DNA of 10,208 nucleotides from the NCBI GenBank assembly GCA_026996635.1, contig JALWKH010000383.1, positions 1 to 10,208 of the forward strand. Reading direction: 5' to 3'. This document shows positions 1 through 6,205 of the stretch, piece after piece. The number at the start of each line of letters is the position of its first letter. Positions within the stretch are counted from its first letter, which is position 1. Source of the stretch: Bacteroidales bacterium (lineage in GTDB: Bacteria > Bacteroidota > Bacteroidia > Bacteroidales > JALTDM01). The position numbers and the translations under genes are program-made. The notes under the pieces are model-generated. The model had not been told where the DNA came from. It searched no databases and saw nothing but the letters and a program-made list of their open reading frames with translations.

Positions 1-740
1 AAGGATTAAAATTGGAATACATTTTTGACAACACCTTTAATCTCGGACTCAATCTTTATTCTGGAACAAGGGCAAAAGTTTTCGGTGAATTCTACAATCA
101 ACTGTTGGAGAAAAAAACAGATATTTACATTGTAGGCTTTGACTTCCGTCATTATACCAAGATACATAAAAACCTGATTTTGGCAAACAGGATAGCAGGA
201 AGTAAATCATTCGGTAATAAATTGCTTATTTATTACTTGGGCGGGGTTGATAATTGGATAAACCTGTCTAACAGAATACCTACTTTCGACAGGGAAACAC
301 CTATAGACTATTCCAAGCCTTATGTTTTTCAAGCCATAGCCACAAATATGAGAGGTTTTATCCAAAATGCCCGTAACGGTACGGCTTTCTTGTTGAGTAA
401 TAATGAAATAAGGTGGCCGTTTGTAAGCTACTTTTCACGGAGACCGATAAATTCCGACTTTTTCAGGAACTTACAACTTGTATTGTTTTATGATATAGGC
501 AGTGCTTGGAACGGTGTATCTCCCACCGATAAAGAAAACAAGTACAATACGGATGTTATAAACAACGGACCTGTCACAGTAATTCTGGACAAGGACAGGG
601 CACCCTATGTTATGGGTTACGGATTCGGGCTACGCAGCCGTATATTAGGATATTTTATCCGTGCCGATTGGGCGTGGGGTATCGACGGGGATGTGGCTTT
701 ACCAAAAGTTTTTTATTTGAGCTTGAGTTTGGATTTTTAA
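1..740 (+). CDS. C-terminal part of a TolB-like / bacterial surface antigen outer-membrane protein (5' end cut off)
   Basis: The reading frame is open to the left edge (first full codon at base 3), so the TTG at base 12 is probably an internal leucine and the true start lies outside the window. About 245 residues are visible. They look like the end of a BamA/Omp85-type surface antigen barrel of the kind that, in Bacteroidota, often follows a TolB/WD40-like propeller in proteins of about 1000 residues. Recognisable pieces are EYIFDNT near the start, GVDFRHY-like VGFDFRHYTK, the IYYLGGVDNW segment, then LFYDIGSAW and VMGYGFGLRSR, and strands ending in LSLSLDF with a terminal Phe, as expected for an outer-membrane barrel. 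The propeller itself is not visible, so the full architecture is inferred. The gene converges with arsC, with only 13 bp between the stop codons and no clear terminator hairpin. Confidence 0.75.
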   Translation, partial: GLKLEYIFDNTFNLGLNLYSGTRAKVFGEFYNQLLEKKTDIYIVGFDFRHYTKIHKNLILANRIAGSKSFGNKLLIYYLGGVDNWINLSNRIPTFDRETPIDYSKPYVFQAIATNMRGFIQNARNGTAFLLSNNEIRWPFVSYFSRRPINSDFFRNLQLVLFYDIGSAWNGVSPTDKENKYNTDVINNGPVTVILDKDRAPYVMGYGFGLRSRILGYFIRADWAWGIDGDVALPKVFYLSLSLDF

Positions 741-753
741 AGAATACTTGGAA

Positions 754-1170
754 TTATTTTCCGAAAAACTCTAAAAGCCATTCTTTTATTTCATCACGGC
801 TGCGGCGAAATGCTTCTAATTTTTCCTCTTCCGTACCTTGAACGTCCGAAGGATCTTTAAACCCCTTGTGAACATAATTTTTACCACCGGGAAAAAAAGG
901 ACAAGTCTCTTTTGCGTGGTCACAAACGGTGATTACATAATCAAATGTTTCATTCTCAAACTCATATACGGTTTTCGACCTGTGGTGTGAAATATCTATT
1001 CCAAGATCAGCCAATGCTTTAATGGCCTGCGGTTTTACGAATGTAGCTTCTGTACCCGCGCTGTACGCTTCTAGCTTGTGACCCAGATAGTGATTCGCTA
1101 ACCCTTCCGCCATTTGGGATCTTGCGGAATTGTGTGTACATATAAATAAAACTTTCAACTTGTTTGGCAT
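754..1170 (-). CDS. arsC: Arsenate reductase, thioredoxin-coupled, low-molecular-weight phosphatase fold
   Basis: The product is 138 residues and should reduce arsenate to arsenite in the cytoplasm with electrons from thioredoxin. The phosphatase P-loop CTHNSARS (CX5R) begins at Cys11. A redox pair with the family's spacing of seven follows in CDHAKETC (Cys83 and Cys90), and the general-acid Asp lies at about 106 in FKDPSD. This Cys triad separates ArsC of the S. aureus pI258 type from plain tyrosine phosphatases. The ATG at 1170 is preferred over an in-frame ATG at 1203, because the extra 11 residues (MTRTIRNKNKQ) would come partly from the repeat upstream and match nothing in the family. 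No arsR, arsB or acr3 gene is adjacent. A housekeeping phosphatase role is possible but less likely given the three cysteines. Confidence 0.88.
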   Translation of the reverse strand: MPNKLKVLFICTHNSARSQMAEGLANHYLGHKLEAYSAGTEATFVKPQAIKALADLGIDISHHRSKTVYEFENETFDYVITVCDHAKETCPFFPGGKNYVHKGFKDPSDVQGTEEEKLEAFRRSRDEIKEWLLEFFGK

Positions 1171-1193
1171 CTGTTTATTTTTATTTCTTATTG

Positions 1194-1301
1194 TTCTTGT
1201 CACCCCTCTGTATTATCTCCCCTCAAGGGGAGAAATATCGTTTCCTCCCTTGAGAGCCTGTCCCGAATATGTTTCGGGAGAGGCTCTCAAGGGAGTGATT
1301 A
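1194..1301. repeat. Intergenic palindromic repeat, copy 1 (REP/MITE-like)
   Basis: This stretch shares three blocks, in the same order and orientation, with copy 2 at 6132-6205. They are the 19-mer ttcttgtcacccctctgta, the 19-mer tctcccctcaaggggagaa, and tttcctcccttgag. Both copies also end in gtgatta. The second block is itself a palindrome (ctcccct-ca-aggggag). Copy 1 differs by small insertions and by a longer hairpin in place of the short 3' palindrome. It sits in the gap between the feo operon and arsC and touches no gene. No transposase is present, so it is probably a non-autonomous or REP-like element, which is inference. Confidence 0.75.
1245..1295. repeat. Long perfect-type hairpin inside repeat copy 1
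   Basis: Bases 1245-1267 can pair with 1273-1295 with one mismatch (G1260/G1280), giving a 23-bp arm around a 5-nt loop (tatgt). The outer arms are ctcccttgagagcc and ggctctcaagggag, and the inner arms are tcccgaa and ttcggga. No T-run follows on either strand, so it is not a classical intrinsic terminator. On the minus strand it lies downstream of the feo operon and upstream of arsC, where it could block 3' exonucleases or sit in an arsC leader. Confidence 0.8.
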
Positions 1302-1306
1302 AAACA

Positions 1307-1314
1307 CAAAATTA
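1307..1314 (-). promoter_or_regulatory. Possible -7 promoter element (TAATTTTG) for arsC
   Basis: Read on the minus strand this is TAATTTTG, an exact match to the Bacteroidota -7 consensus TAnnTTTG. The nearest upstream TTTG (1330-1327) is only 12 bases away, shorter than the usual spacing of about 19, so the -33 element is poor. If used, transcripts would start near 1300 and carry the whole hairpin repeat in a leader of about 130 nt before arsC. A chance match in AT-rich DNA is quite possible. Confidence 0.3.
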
Positions 1315-1361
1315 TTCATTACATTGCAAATTAACCGTTTACAATAAAAACTTTCTTCTCA

Positions 1362-1550
1362 TTAAATCTTATCCGTACCTATATAACTCAAATTTTTACC
1401 CTTCAAACTTTTAAGTTGACAAGCAGAATTGCTGCACATACTGCACGGATTTATATCTTTTTTGAAAAGACTTACAACTTTTATCAATCTTCGCACAACA
1501 AATCCGAATGCCGAAACAACTATTATCCAGGCAATTATATCATAAATCAT
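1362..1550 (-). CDS. FeoB-associated Cys-rich membrane protein
   Basis: This is a 62-residue protein whose ATG (1550-1548) overlaps the feoAB TGA stop (1549-1547) as ATGA, so it is very likely translated by coupling to feoAB. Residues about 3-19 form one hydrophobic membrane helix (IIAWIIVVSAFGFVV). A basic stretch follows (RRLIK...FKK), then a cysteine cluster PCSMCSNSAC with Cys36, Cys39 and Cys44. Size, layout and position match the FeoB-associated Cys-rich membrane protein family, which is thought to help FeoB, though its exact job is unsettled. The frame is open upstream to an ATG at 1682, but that longer form would lie inside feoB and is rejected. The cysteines probably face the cytoplasm or bind metal, which is inference. 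Confidence 0.85.
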   Translation of the reverse strand: MIYDIIAWIIVVSAFGFVVRRLIKVVSLFKKDINPCSMCSNSACQLKSLKGKNLSYIGTDKI

Positions 1551-3925
1551 AGCAACAAACCTCCTAATTGATAAACCAAAAACCCGAATATCCACGCCAA
1601 TCCCGTTGTATAAATCATCATAAACACAGGCCAAGTCCAAGTTCCGGTCTCTTTGTAAACCGTGGCTATGGTAGCAATACACGGGAAATACAATAATACG
1701 AATACCAAAAATGCAAGTGCGGTTAATTTGCTGAAAACTGGCGTGCCGTCACTTTTTTTTGCAGATTTCAGGGCTTGCTTCAAGTCCTTTGTATCATCGC
1801 CTTTGCCGGTGTACAACACTCCCATTGTGCTGACTATTACCTCTTTACCCGAAACTCCTGCAATAATGGCTACTGTTTCCCTCCAGTCAAACCCCAAAGG
1901 TTCAAATGCCGGCTGGACTGCACGGCCTATTTGCCCGATGTAAGAGTTATACAAAGTGGTTTCGTGGGTTTCATGTGAATTTTCTGCCGGTCGCGGGAAA
2001 TAGCCTAAAAACCAAATTATTACCGAAGCCACCAAAATTATACCTCCCATTTTTCGCAAATATTGCAAAGCTTTGTGCCACATGTGCCTCACGGTAGATT
2101 TCATAGTGGGCATTCTATACGGCGGCAATTCCATTACAAAAGGTACTTCTTTTTTGTTAAAAAATATCTTTTTGAAAATGATAGCAATCAAAATAGCTAC
2201 AGAAATACCCAATAAGTACAAAAAGAAAATTACAGAACCTGCCCTGTGCGGAAAAAAAGTTCCTGCAATAAGAATATAAACAGGCAAGCGTGCACTACAC
2301 GACATAAACGGATTTATCAAAATAGTAAGCAGTCTGTCATTCTTACTTTCTATTGTACGCGTTGCCATTATTGCCGGCACATTACAACCGAAGCCCATAA
2401 TAAGCGGAATAAACGATTTGCCGTGCAACCCTATTTTGTGCATCAATTTATCCATAATAAATGCCGCCCGCGCCATATATCCCGTATCTTCCATAAACGA
2501 GATGAAGAAAAATAATATCAAAATATTAGGCAAAAATACTATAACACTACCGACTCCACCGATAATGCCATCTACCAACAAATCTTTAAGCATACCTGCA
2601 GGCAGCACCATTCCAAAAATATCTTTCAGCCATCCGATGAAATAATCAATCCATTCCATCGGATATTTGCCCAACCAAAAAGTTCCTTCGAACATTACAA
2701 AAAGAAAGAATAAAAATATAGGGAAGCCTAAAAACTTATGTGTAAGAATATTATCCAGTTTAGTAGTGCCTATATGGGTATTTTTTGTTCCTTCGGTAAA
2801 AGTTTCTTTGAGTGCACCTCTTACAAACGCATATCTTGAATTTATGATTAAGTCGTCCACTTCTTTTTCGCTGCCCAAATGCTCTTTTGTTTTTTGTCGG
2901 TAGTTGTATGTTTTTTTCCTTATTTGTTTATAATTCTTAAATGACTTTGCTTTTTGCATTATCAGCGGATCCTGCTCAAGCAACTTTATTGCCAAAAAGC
3001 GTGGTGACACAGCATTAGACAGCGAACTACGCGTTTTATCTGCAGTTAATTCTTCCGCCAATTCCGAAACAAAACGTTCAATGGGTTTTTGGTACCTGAT
3101 AGTAACATTTCTTTGGCTGTCGTTTTCGTATGTATCTATTATTGCTTGCAATACTTCGCCAATACCGATTTTCTTGCTGCCTATTGTCGGGACAAATTTT
3201 ACGCCCAACATTCCGCCAAGCAATTTATAATCAAGATGCGAACCCGTCTTTTGCAGCTCGTCATACATATTCAGGGCGACAACCAATTTCAGATTTGTCT
3301 CCAAAAGTTGTGTAGTCAGGTACATATTCCGCTCAAGATTTCCGGCATCCACTACATTCAGTACTACATCTGGAATTTCGGTAATAAGGTGGTCCAGCAC
3401 AAATTTTTCTTCGGGGGAATACGCCGTTAGCGAATAAGTACCCGGCAAATCGATAAAATTGATTTTGTAACCCTTAAAAGTCGTACTTCCTTTTTTTGCA
3501 TCTACTGTTACTCCACTATAATTCCCCACGTGCTCAACCGAACCGGTAAAATAATTAAACAGAGTGGTTTTGCCGCAATTTGGATTACCGACAAGTGCAA
3601 CATTTATTATTTTCTGTTTGTGTGGTTTAGGTTTTGGAGTTGAAAGGTTCTCAACATTGAAAGTTTGGGAAATTTCTTCCGTATCCGATTTATAATCATC
3701 AAAATCTTTGCTTACTTCAATCAGTTCAGCCTCACTACGCCTAAGGCTTACTTCAAAGTTCATTATCTTGTAATCAACAGGATCTTGCAAAGGTGCTTGC
3801 CTTACCACTTCAATTACCCTGCCTTCTACAAAACCAAGTTCCGCCATCCGTTTCTTAAATTCACGGTGGCCTTTGACTTTGAGTATAACAGCTTTTTCCT
3901 TATTTTTCAGTTCCGTAAGCTTCAT
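1547..3925 (-). CDS. feoB: Fused FeoA-FeoB ferrous iron transporter
   Basis: This 792-residue inner-membrane protein imports Fe(II). Residues 1-71 form a FeoA-type SH3-like domain (REFKKRMAELGFVEG, then a LRRSEAELIEV end). It is joined by a Lys/Pro-rich linker (about 72-105) to a FeoB G domain with G1 GNPNCGKT (113-120), the switch region around NYSGVT (135-140), G3 DLPG (159-162) and G4 NMYD (219-222). A helical guanine-nucleotide-dissociation-inhibitor-like region follows, and membrane helices start at about 399. The two Gate regions carry their conserved cysteines in GFGCNVPAIMATRTI (Cys514) and FMSCSARLPVY (Cys543), followed by GVSGKEV and YFPCIATI near the end. The fusion is common in Bacteroidota. 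The N-terminal MKLTEL begins right at the FeoA fold, which supports this start. No key residue appears to be missing. Confidence 0.96.
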   Translation of the reverse strand: MKLTELKNKEKAVILKVKGHREFKKRMAELGFVEGRVIEVVRQAPLQDPVDYKIMNFEVSLRRSEAELIEVSKDFDDYKSDTEEISQTFNVENLSTPKPKPHKQKIINVALVGNPNCGKTTLFNYFTGSVEHVGNYSGVTVDAKKGSTTFKGYKINFIDLPGTYSLTAYSPEEKFVLDHLITEIPDVVLNVVDAGNLERNMYLTTQLLETNLKLVVALNMYDELQKTGSHLDYKLLGGMLGVKFVPTIGSKKIGIGEVLQAIIDTYENDSQRNVTIRYQKPIERFVSELAEELTADKTRSSLSNAVSPRFLAIKLLEQDPLIMQKAKSFKNYKQIRKKTYNYRQKTKEHLGSEKEVDDLIINSRYAFVRGALKETFTEGTKNTHIGTTKLDNILTHKFLGFPIFLFFLFVMFEGTFWLGKYPMEWIDYFIGWLKDIFGMVLPAGMLKDLLVDGIIGGVGSVIVFLPNILILFFFISFMEDTGYMARAAFIMDKLMHKIGLHGKSFIPLIMGFGCNVPAIMATRTIESKNDRLLTILINPFMSCSARLPVYILIAGTFFPHRAGSVIFFLYLLGISVAILIAIIFKKIFFNKKEVPFVMELPPYRMPTMKSTVRHMWHKALQYLRKMGGIILVASVIIWFLGYFPRPAENSHETHETTLYNSYIGQIGRAVQPAFEPLGFDWRETVAIIAGVSGKEVIVSTMGVLYTGKGDDTKDLKQALKSAKKSDGTPVFSKLTALAFLVFVLLYFPCIATIATVYKETGTWTWPVFMMIYTTGLAWIFGFLVYQLGGLLL

Positions 3926-3951
3926 AAATGCACAGGCAGATTTTGAAACGG

Positions 3952-3984
3952 TAAAATTACATTAAGCCAAGTAGCTGGCTATAA
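3952..3984 (-). promoter_or_regulatory. Candidate promoter/operator in front of feoAB
   Basis: The gap between rnpB and feoAB is about 95 bp. It contains an inverted repeat with arms agcca (3965-3969) and tggct (3976-3980), extended by tta and taa flanks with one base inserted. It lies about 40 bp before the feoAB start. Just inside it, the minus strand reads TAATTTTA (3959-3952), one base off the TAnnTTTG -7 box, but I see no convincing -33 TTTG. A palindrome over a feo promoter would fit an iron-responsive repressor (Fur or DtxR type). It does not clearly match either textbook box, so the regulator is unknown. Confidence 0.3.
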
Positions 3985-4009
3985 CCTTTTTTAGGTATTT
4001 GAGGGGAAG

Positions 4010-4023
4010 AAAAAATAAAAAAA
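4010..4023 (-). terminator. U-rich 3' end of rnpB
   Basis: Directly after the last paired bases of RNase P RNA the minus strand runs TTTTTTTATTTTTT. No separate terminator hairpin is visible, and the closing P1 stem of the RNA may serve as the hairpin. It lies just upstream of the feoAB promoter region, which suggests that rnpB and feoAB are separate transcripts. Confidence 0.45.
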
Positions 4024-4374
4024 GCAGCAGGTCTGTAAGCCGGATTCCGTAACTGCTCCACGAGGAAACAGTTCTCCGTCATTTATCTGATGCGGCCTAC
4101 CCTCCTGCTCGGGCGGGACCACCCTCAAACACAGGTTTACTTGGCCTTGCAGCCCGCAGCCGGTACGGCTACCGTTGTCGCCAACGGTACCGGTGGGCTC
4201 TTACCCCACCTTTTCACCCTTGCCGGCATACTCTAAGGTATGCTTAGGCGGTTGTTTTCTGTTACCGGTACTTGCCCTCACGGACAACTCCCGTTTCGGG
4301 AGTGCGGTGCCCTTTGCTGTCCGGACTTTCCTCTCCTACCCAATGGCAGAAGCGACGGAACGACCTGCTGCTTA
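4021..4374 (-). ncRNA. rnpB: RNase P RNA, bacterial type A
   Basis: This is the catalytic RNA that trims 5' leaders from tRNA precursors, about 354 nt. On the minus strand it begins aagcagcaggtcg and ends cagacctgctgct, the two strands of P1. In between, in order, are the conserved core pieces GAGGAAAGTCCGGAC (CR-I, near 4334-4320), AGGGCA, GTAACAGAAAACAACCGCC, GGCAAGGGTGAAAAGGTGG followed by GGTAAGAGCCCACCG, AAGGCCAAGTAAACC, the L15 tRNA-CCA-binding GAGGGTAGGCCGC, AGATAAATGACGG, and ATCCGGCTTACAGACC. A 7-bp hairpin closed by a GCGA tetraloop (accgttg/caacggt) fits the P13/P14 region. Compared with the E. coli RNA, the segment between L15 and AGATAAATGAC is almost absent. It starts about 30 bp after the mutase stop codon. 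Exact ends are uncertain by a few bases. Confidence 0.95.
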
Positions 4375-4404
4375 TCTTATACTCAAAAACTGGTAAAAAG
4401 TTGC

Positions 4405-6108
4405 TTACCCTACAAACTTTTCTATTTCGGCAGTGATGTTTTCAATCTTTTTGTGCAATGCCATTTTTGACTTATCGTCTTCGAATTTAGATTTTACGCT
4501 AATGTAAAATTTAATCTTAGGCTCTGTGCCCGATGGTCTTACGGAAACTTTCGTGCCGTCGTCATACACAAATTGCAACACATTGGAAACAGGAAATCCC
4601 AACAACGGTTTTTCGCCTTCTTTGTCAAAAATCTTTTGCAGCTTATAGTCAAATGTCTTTTCTATTTTCAAGCCCGGTAGTTCAAGCGGATTTTTTCGCA
4701 AATTTTCCATAATTGCGGCAATTTGTGCGGCACCTTCCGCTCCTTTTTTCACCACATTTATCAAATGTTCGGCGTACAAGCTGTATTCCGCATAAATATC
4801 ATCCAGCACATCAATCAGTGTCTTGCCTTGTGATTTTGCCCAAGCTGCTGCTTCCGCCAGCAATGCACCTGTAGAGATAGCATCTTTGTCCCGTGTGTAA
4901 TCTCCTGTCAAGAATCCGTAACTTTCTTCTCCGCCGCAAATGAACCTTTGCTTGCCTTCGTTTAGCCTGATTTGTTCGGCAATGTATTTGAAGCCCGTTA
5001 GCACTTCAATGCACCTTACGCAAAACGATTCGGCAATATCACAGAGCAAATCGGTCGTTACGATTGTTTTTACTATGAAATCGGTTGATTTAAGGTCTTT
5101 TTTATGCTTTAGTATGTAATAAGTCAGCAAAGATGCTATTTGATTGCCGTTAATCAACTCAATATCACCGTGGTGCTTAACTCCTGCTGCAACCCTGTCG
5201 GCATCGGGGTCAGTTGCCAGCACAAGGTCTGCACCTTCTTTTTTGGCAAGTTTTATTGCCAGGGACAATGCTTCCGCATTTTCTGGGTTAGGGGATTTTA
5301 CGGTTGGAAAATTACCGTCTGGAACGGATTGTTGAGGTTCGGTCATTACATTTTCAAAGCCGAATGCTTCCAATACCCTCGGCATCATTTTTATTCCAGT
5401 GCCGTGAATAGGCGTATAAACAATTTTCAAATCTTTTTTCAGATCGGGATTTACTGAAAGCTTTGTGATCTCACTAATGTATGCTTTGTCAATTTCTTCG
5501 CCGATAACTGAAATAAGCGTTTCATCTTTGTTGAAGTTTATTTGAGATACGGATTTTATGTTTTTTACTTCAGATATGATGTTTTTGTCGTGTGGCGGTA
5601 CAATTTGTCCACCGTCTTCCCAATAAACTTTGTAGCCGTTGTATTCTTTAGGGTTGTGCGATGCGGTAATAACTATTCCGCTTTGACATTTCAAATGCCT
5701 TACCGCAAAAGAAAGTTCGGGAGTAGGGCGGATATCGTCAAATATGTAAACTTTTATGCCGTTTGCACTCAAAATTTCTGCGGCTGTGATTGCAAACAAT
5801 TTACTGTTGTTGCGGCTGTCGTAGGCTATTGCCACTTTTATTTCTTTGCCTTCAAACGACTTGTTCAGGTAATTTGCAAGTCCCTGTGTTGCCATTCCAA
5901 CGGTATAGATATTCATTCTGTTGGTTCCCACTCCCATTATACCACGCAAACCGCCGGTACCAAACTCCAAGTCTTTATAAAAAGCGTCTATCAATTCTTT
6001 TTCATCGTTTTCCAGCAGATATTTTACTTGTTTGCGAGTTTCTTCATCAAACTCATTGCCAAGCCAAACTTGTGCTTTTTTCTTTATTTCTTCAATATTC
6101 AGTTTCAT
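4405..6108 (-). CDS. pgcA: Phosphohexomutase (phosphoglucomutase/phosphomannomutase, PgcA-like)
   Basis: This cytoplasmic enzyme of 567 residues interconverts glucose-6-phosphate and glucose-1-phosphate, or the mannose equivalents. It belongs to the alpha-D-phosphohexomutase superfamily and has all four functional loops: the phosphoserine loop TASHNP (Ser150), the metal loop DPDADR with Asp300, Asp302 and Asp304, the sugar-binding loop GGEESYGF (392-399), and the phosphate-binding loop RPSGTEP (524-530). The N-terminal stretch FYKDLEFGTGGLRG with GTNRMNIYTV and the length of about 570 resemble B. subtilis PgcA and the PGM2 branch rather than the shorter bacterial PMM/PGM. Sugar specificity cannot be read from sequence, so the symbol is by similarity. 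Its product feeds dTDP-glucose and hence rhamnose, consistent with rfbD upstream. Only the 94-bp gap with repeat copy 2 separates it from rfbD, and I see no clear promoter there, so co-transcription is likely. Confidence 0.93.
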   Translation of the reverse strand: MKLNIEEIKKKAQVWLGNEFDEETRKQVKYLLENDEKELIDAFYKDLEFGTGGLRGIMGVGTNRMNIYTVGMATQGLANYLNKSFEGKEIKVAIAYDSRNNSKLFAITAAEILSANGIKVYIFDDIRPTPELSFAVRHLKCQSGIVITASHNPKEYNGYKVYWEDGGQIVPPHDKNIISEVKNIKSVSQINFNKDETLISVIGEEIDKAYISEITKLSVNPDLKKDLKIVYTPIHGTGIKMMPRVLEAFGFENVMTEPQQSVPDGNFPTVKSPNPENAEALSLAIKLAKKEGADLVLATDPDADRVAAGVKHHGDIELINGNQIASLLTYYILKHKKDLKSTDFIVKTIVTTDLLCDIAESFCVRCIEVLTGFKYIAEQIRLNEGKQRFICGGEESYGFLTGDYTRDKDAISTGALLAEAAAWAKSQGKTLIDVLDDIYAEYSLYAEHLINVVKKGAEGAAQIAAIMENLRKNPLELPGLKIEKTFDYKLQKIFDKEGEKPLLGFPVSNVLQFVYDDGTKVSVRPSGTEPKIKFYISVKSKFEDDKSKMALHKKIENITAEIEKFVG

Positions 6109-6131
6109 AGGATTAAGTTTTAATTTTTACA

Positions 6132-6205
6132 TTCTTGTCACCCCTCTGTATCTCCCCTCAAGGGGAGAATTTCCTCCCTTGAGGGAGGATTAAGGTGGGT
6201 GATTA
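6132..6205. repeat. Intergenic palindromic repeat, copy 2, at the rfbD stop codon
   Basis: This is the compact version of the element also found at 1194-1301. It has short terminal inverted repeats (tcaccc at 6138-6143, gggtga at 6197-6202) and two internal palindromes: ctcccct-ca-aggggag (6152-6167) and cctccct-tg-agggagg (6173-6188). These can also pair with each other, so the whole unit folds into one imperfect hairpin or cruciform. The gtgatta that ends both copies here supplies the rfbD stop codon (TAA at 6205-6203), so the element abuts or has replaced the gene's end. It fills most of the gap to the downstream mutase gene. Confidence 0.75.

Noticed and set aside
1171..1203. Earlier arsC start at 1203
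   Set aside because: The added 11 residues derive partly from the intergenic repeat, and the ATG at 1170 gives the usual ArsC length.
1332..1354. Weak hairpin (attgtaaa/tttgcaat on the minus strand) after the Cys-rich gene as a feo terminator
   Set aside because: The stem is AT-rich with a G-U pair and no proper T-run follows, so I do not call it a terminator.
1130..1414. A 94-codon plus-strand frame across the arsC start and the repeat
   Set aside because: It runs through the hairpin repeat and both gene ends, with no similarity to any protein I know.
1551..1682. Upstream extension of the Cys-rich protein frame to an ATG at 1682
   Set aside because: The extra 44 residues lie inside feoB in another frame. 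The protein from 1550 has the family's size and an ATGA overlap.
4175..4470. Two plus-strand open frames of about 75 codons
   Set aside because: They lie over RNase P RNA, whose conserved core accounts for this DNA.
5542..6123. A 193-codon open frame on the plus strand opposite the phosphohexomutase gene
   Set aside because: It is antisense to a gene with all four catalytic loops, is rich in Phe/Tyr/Cys as expected from a reversed AT-rich gene, and resembles no family.
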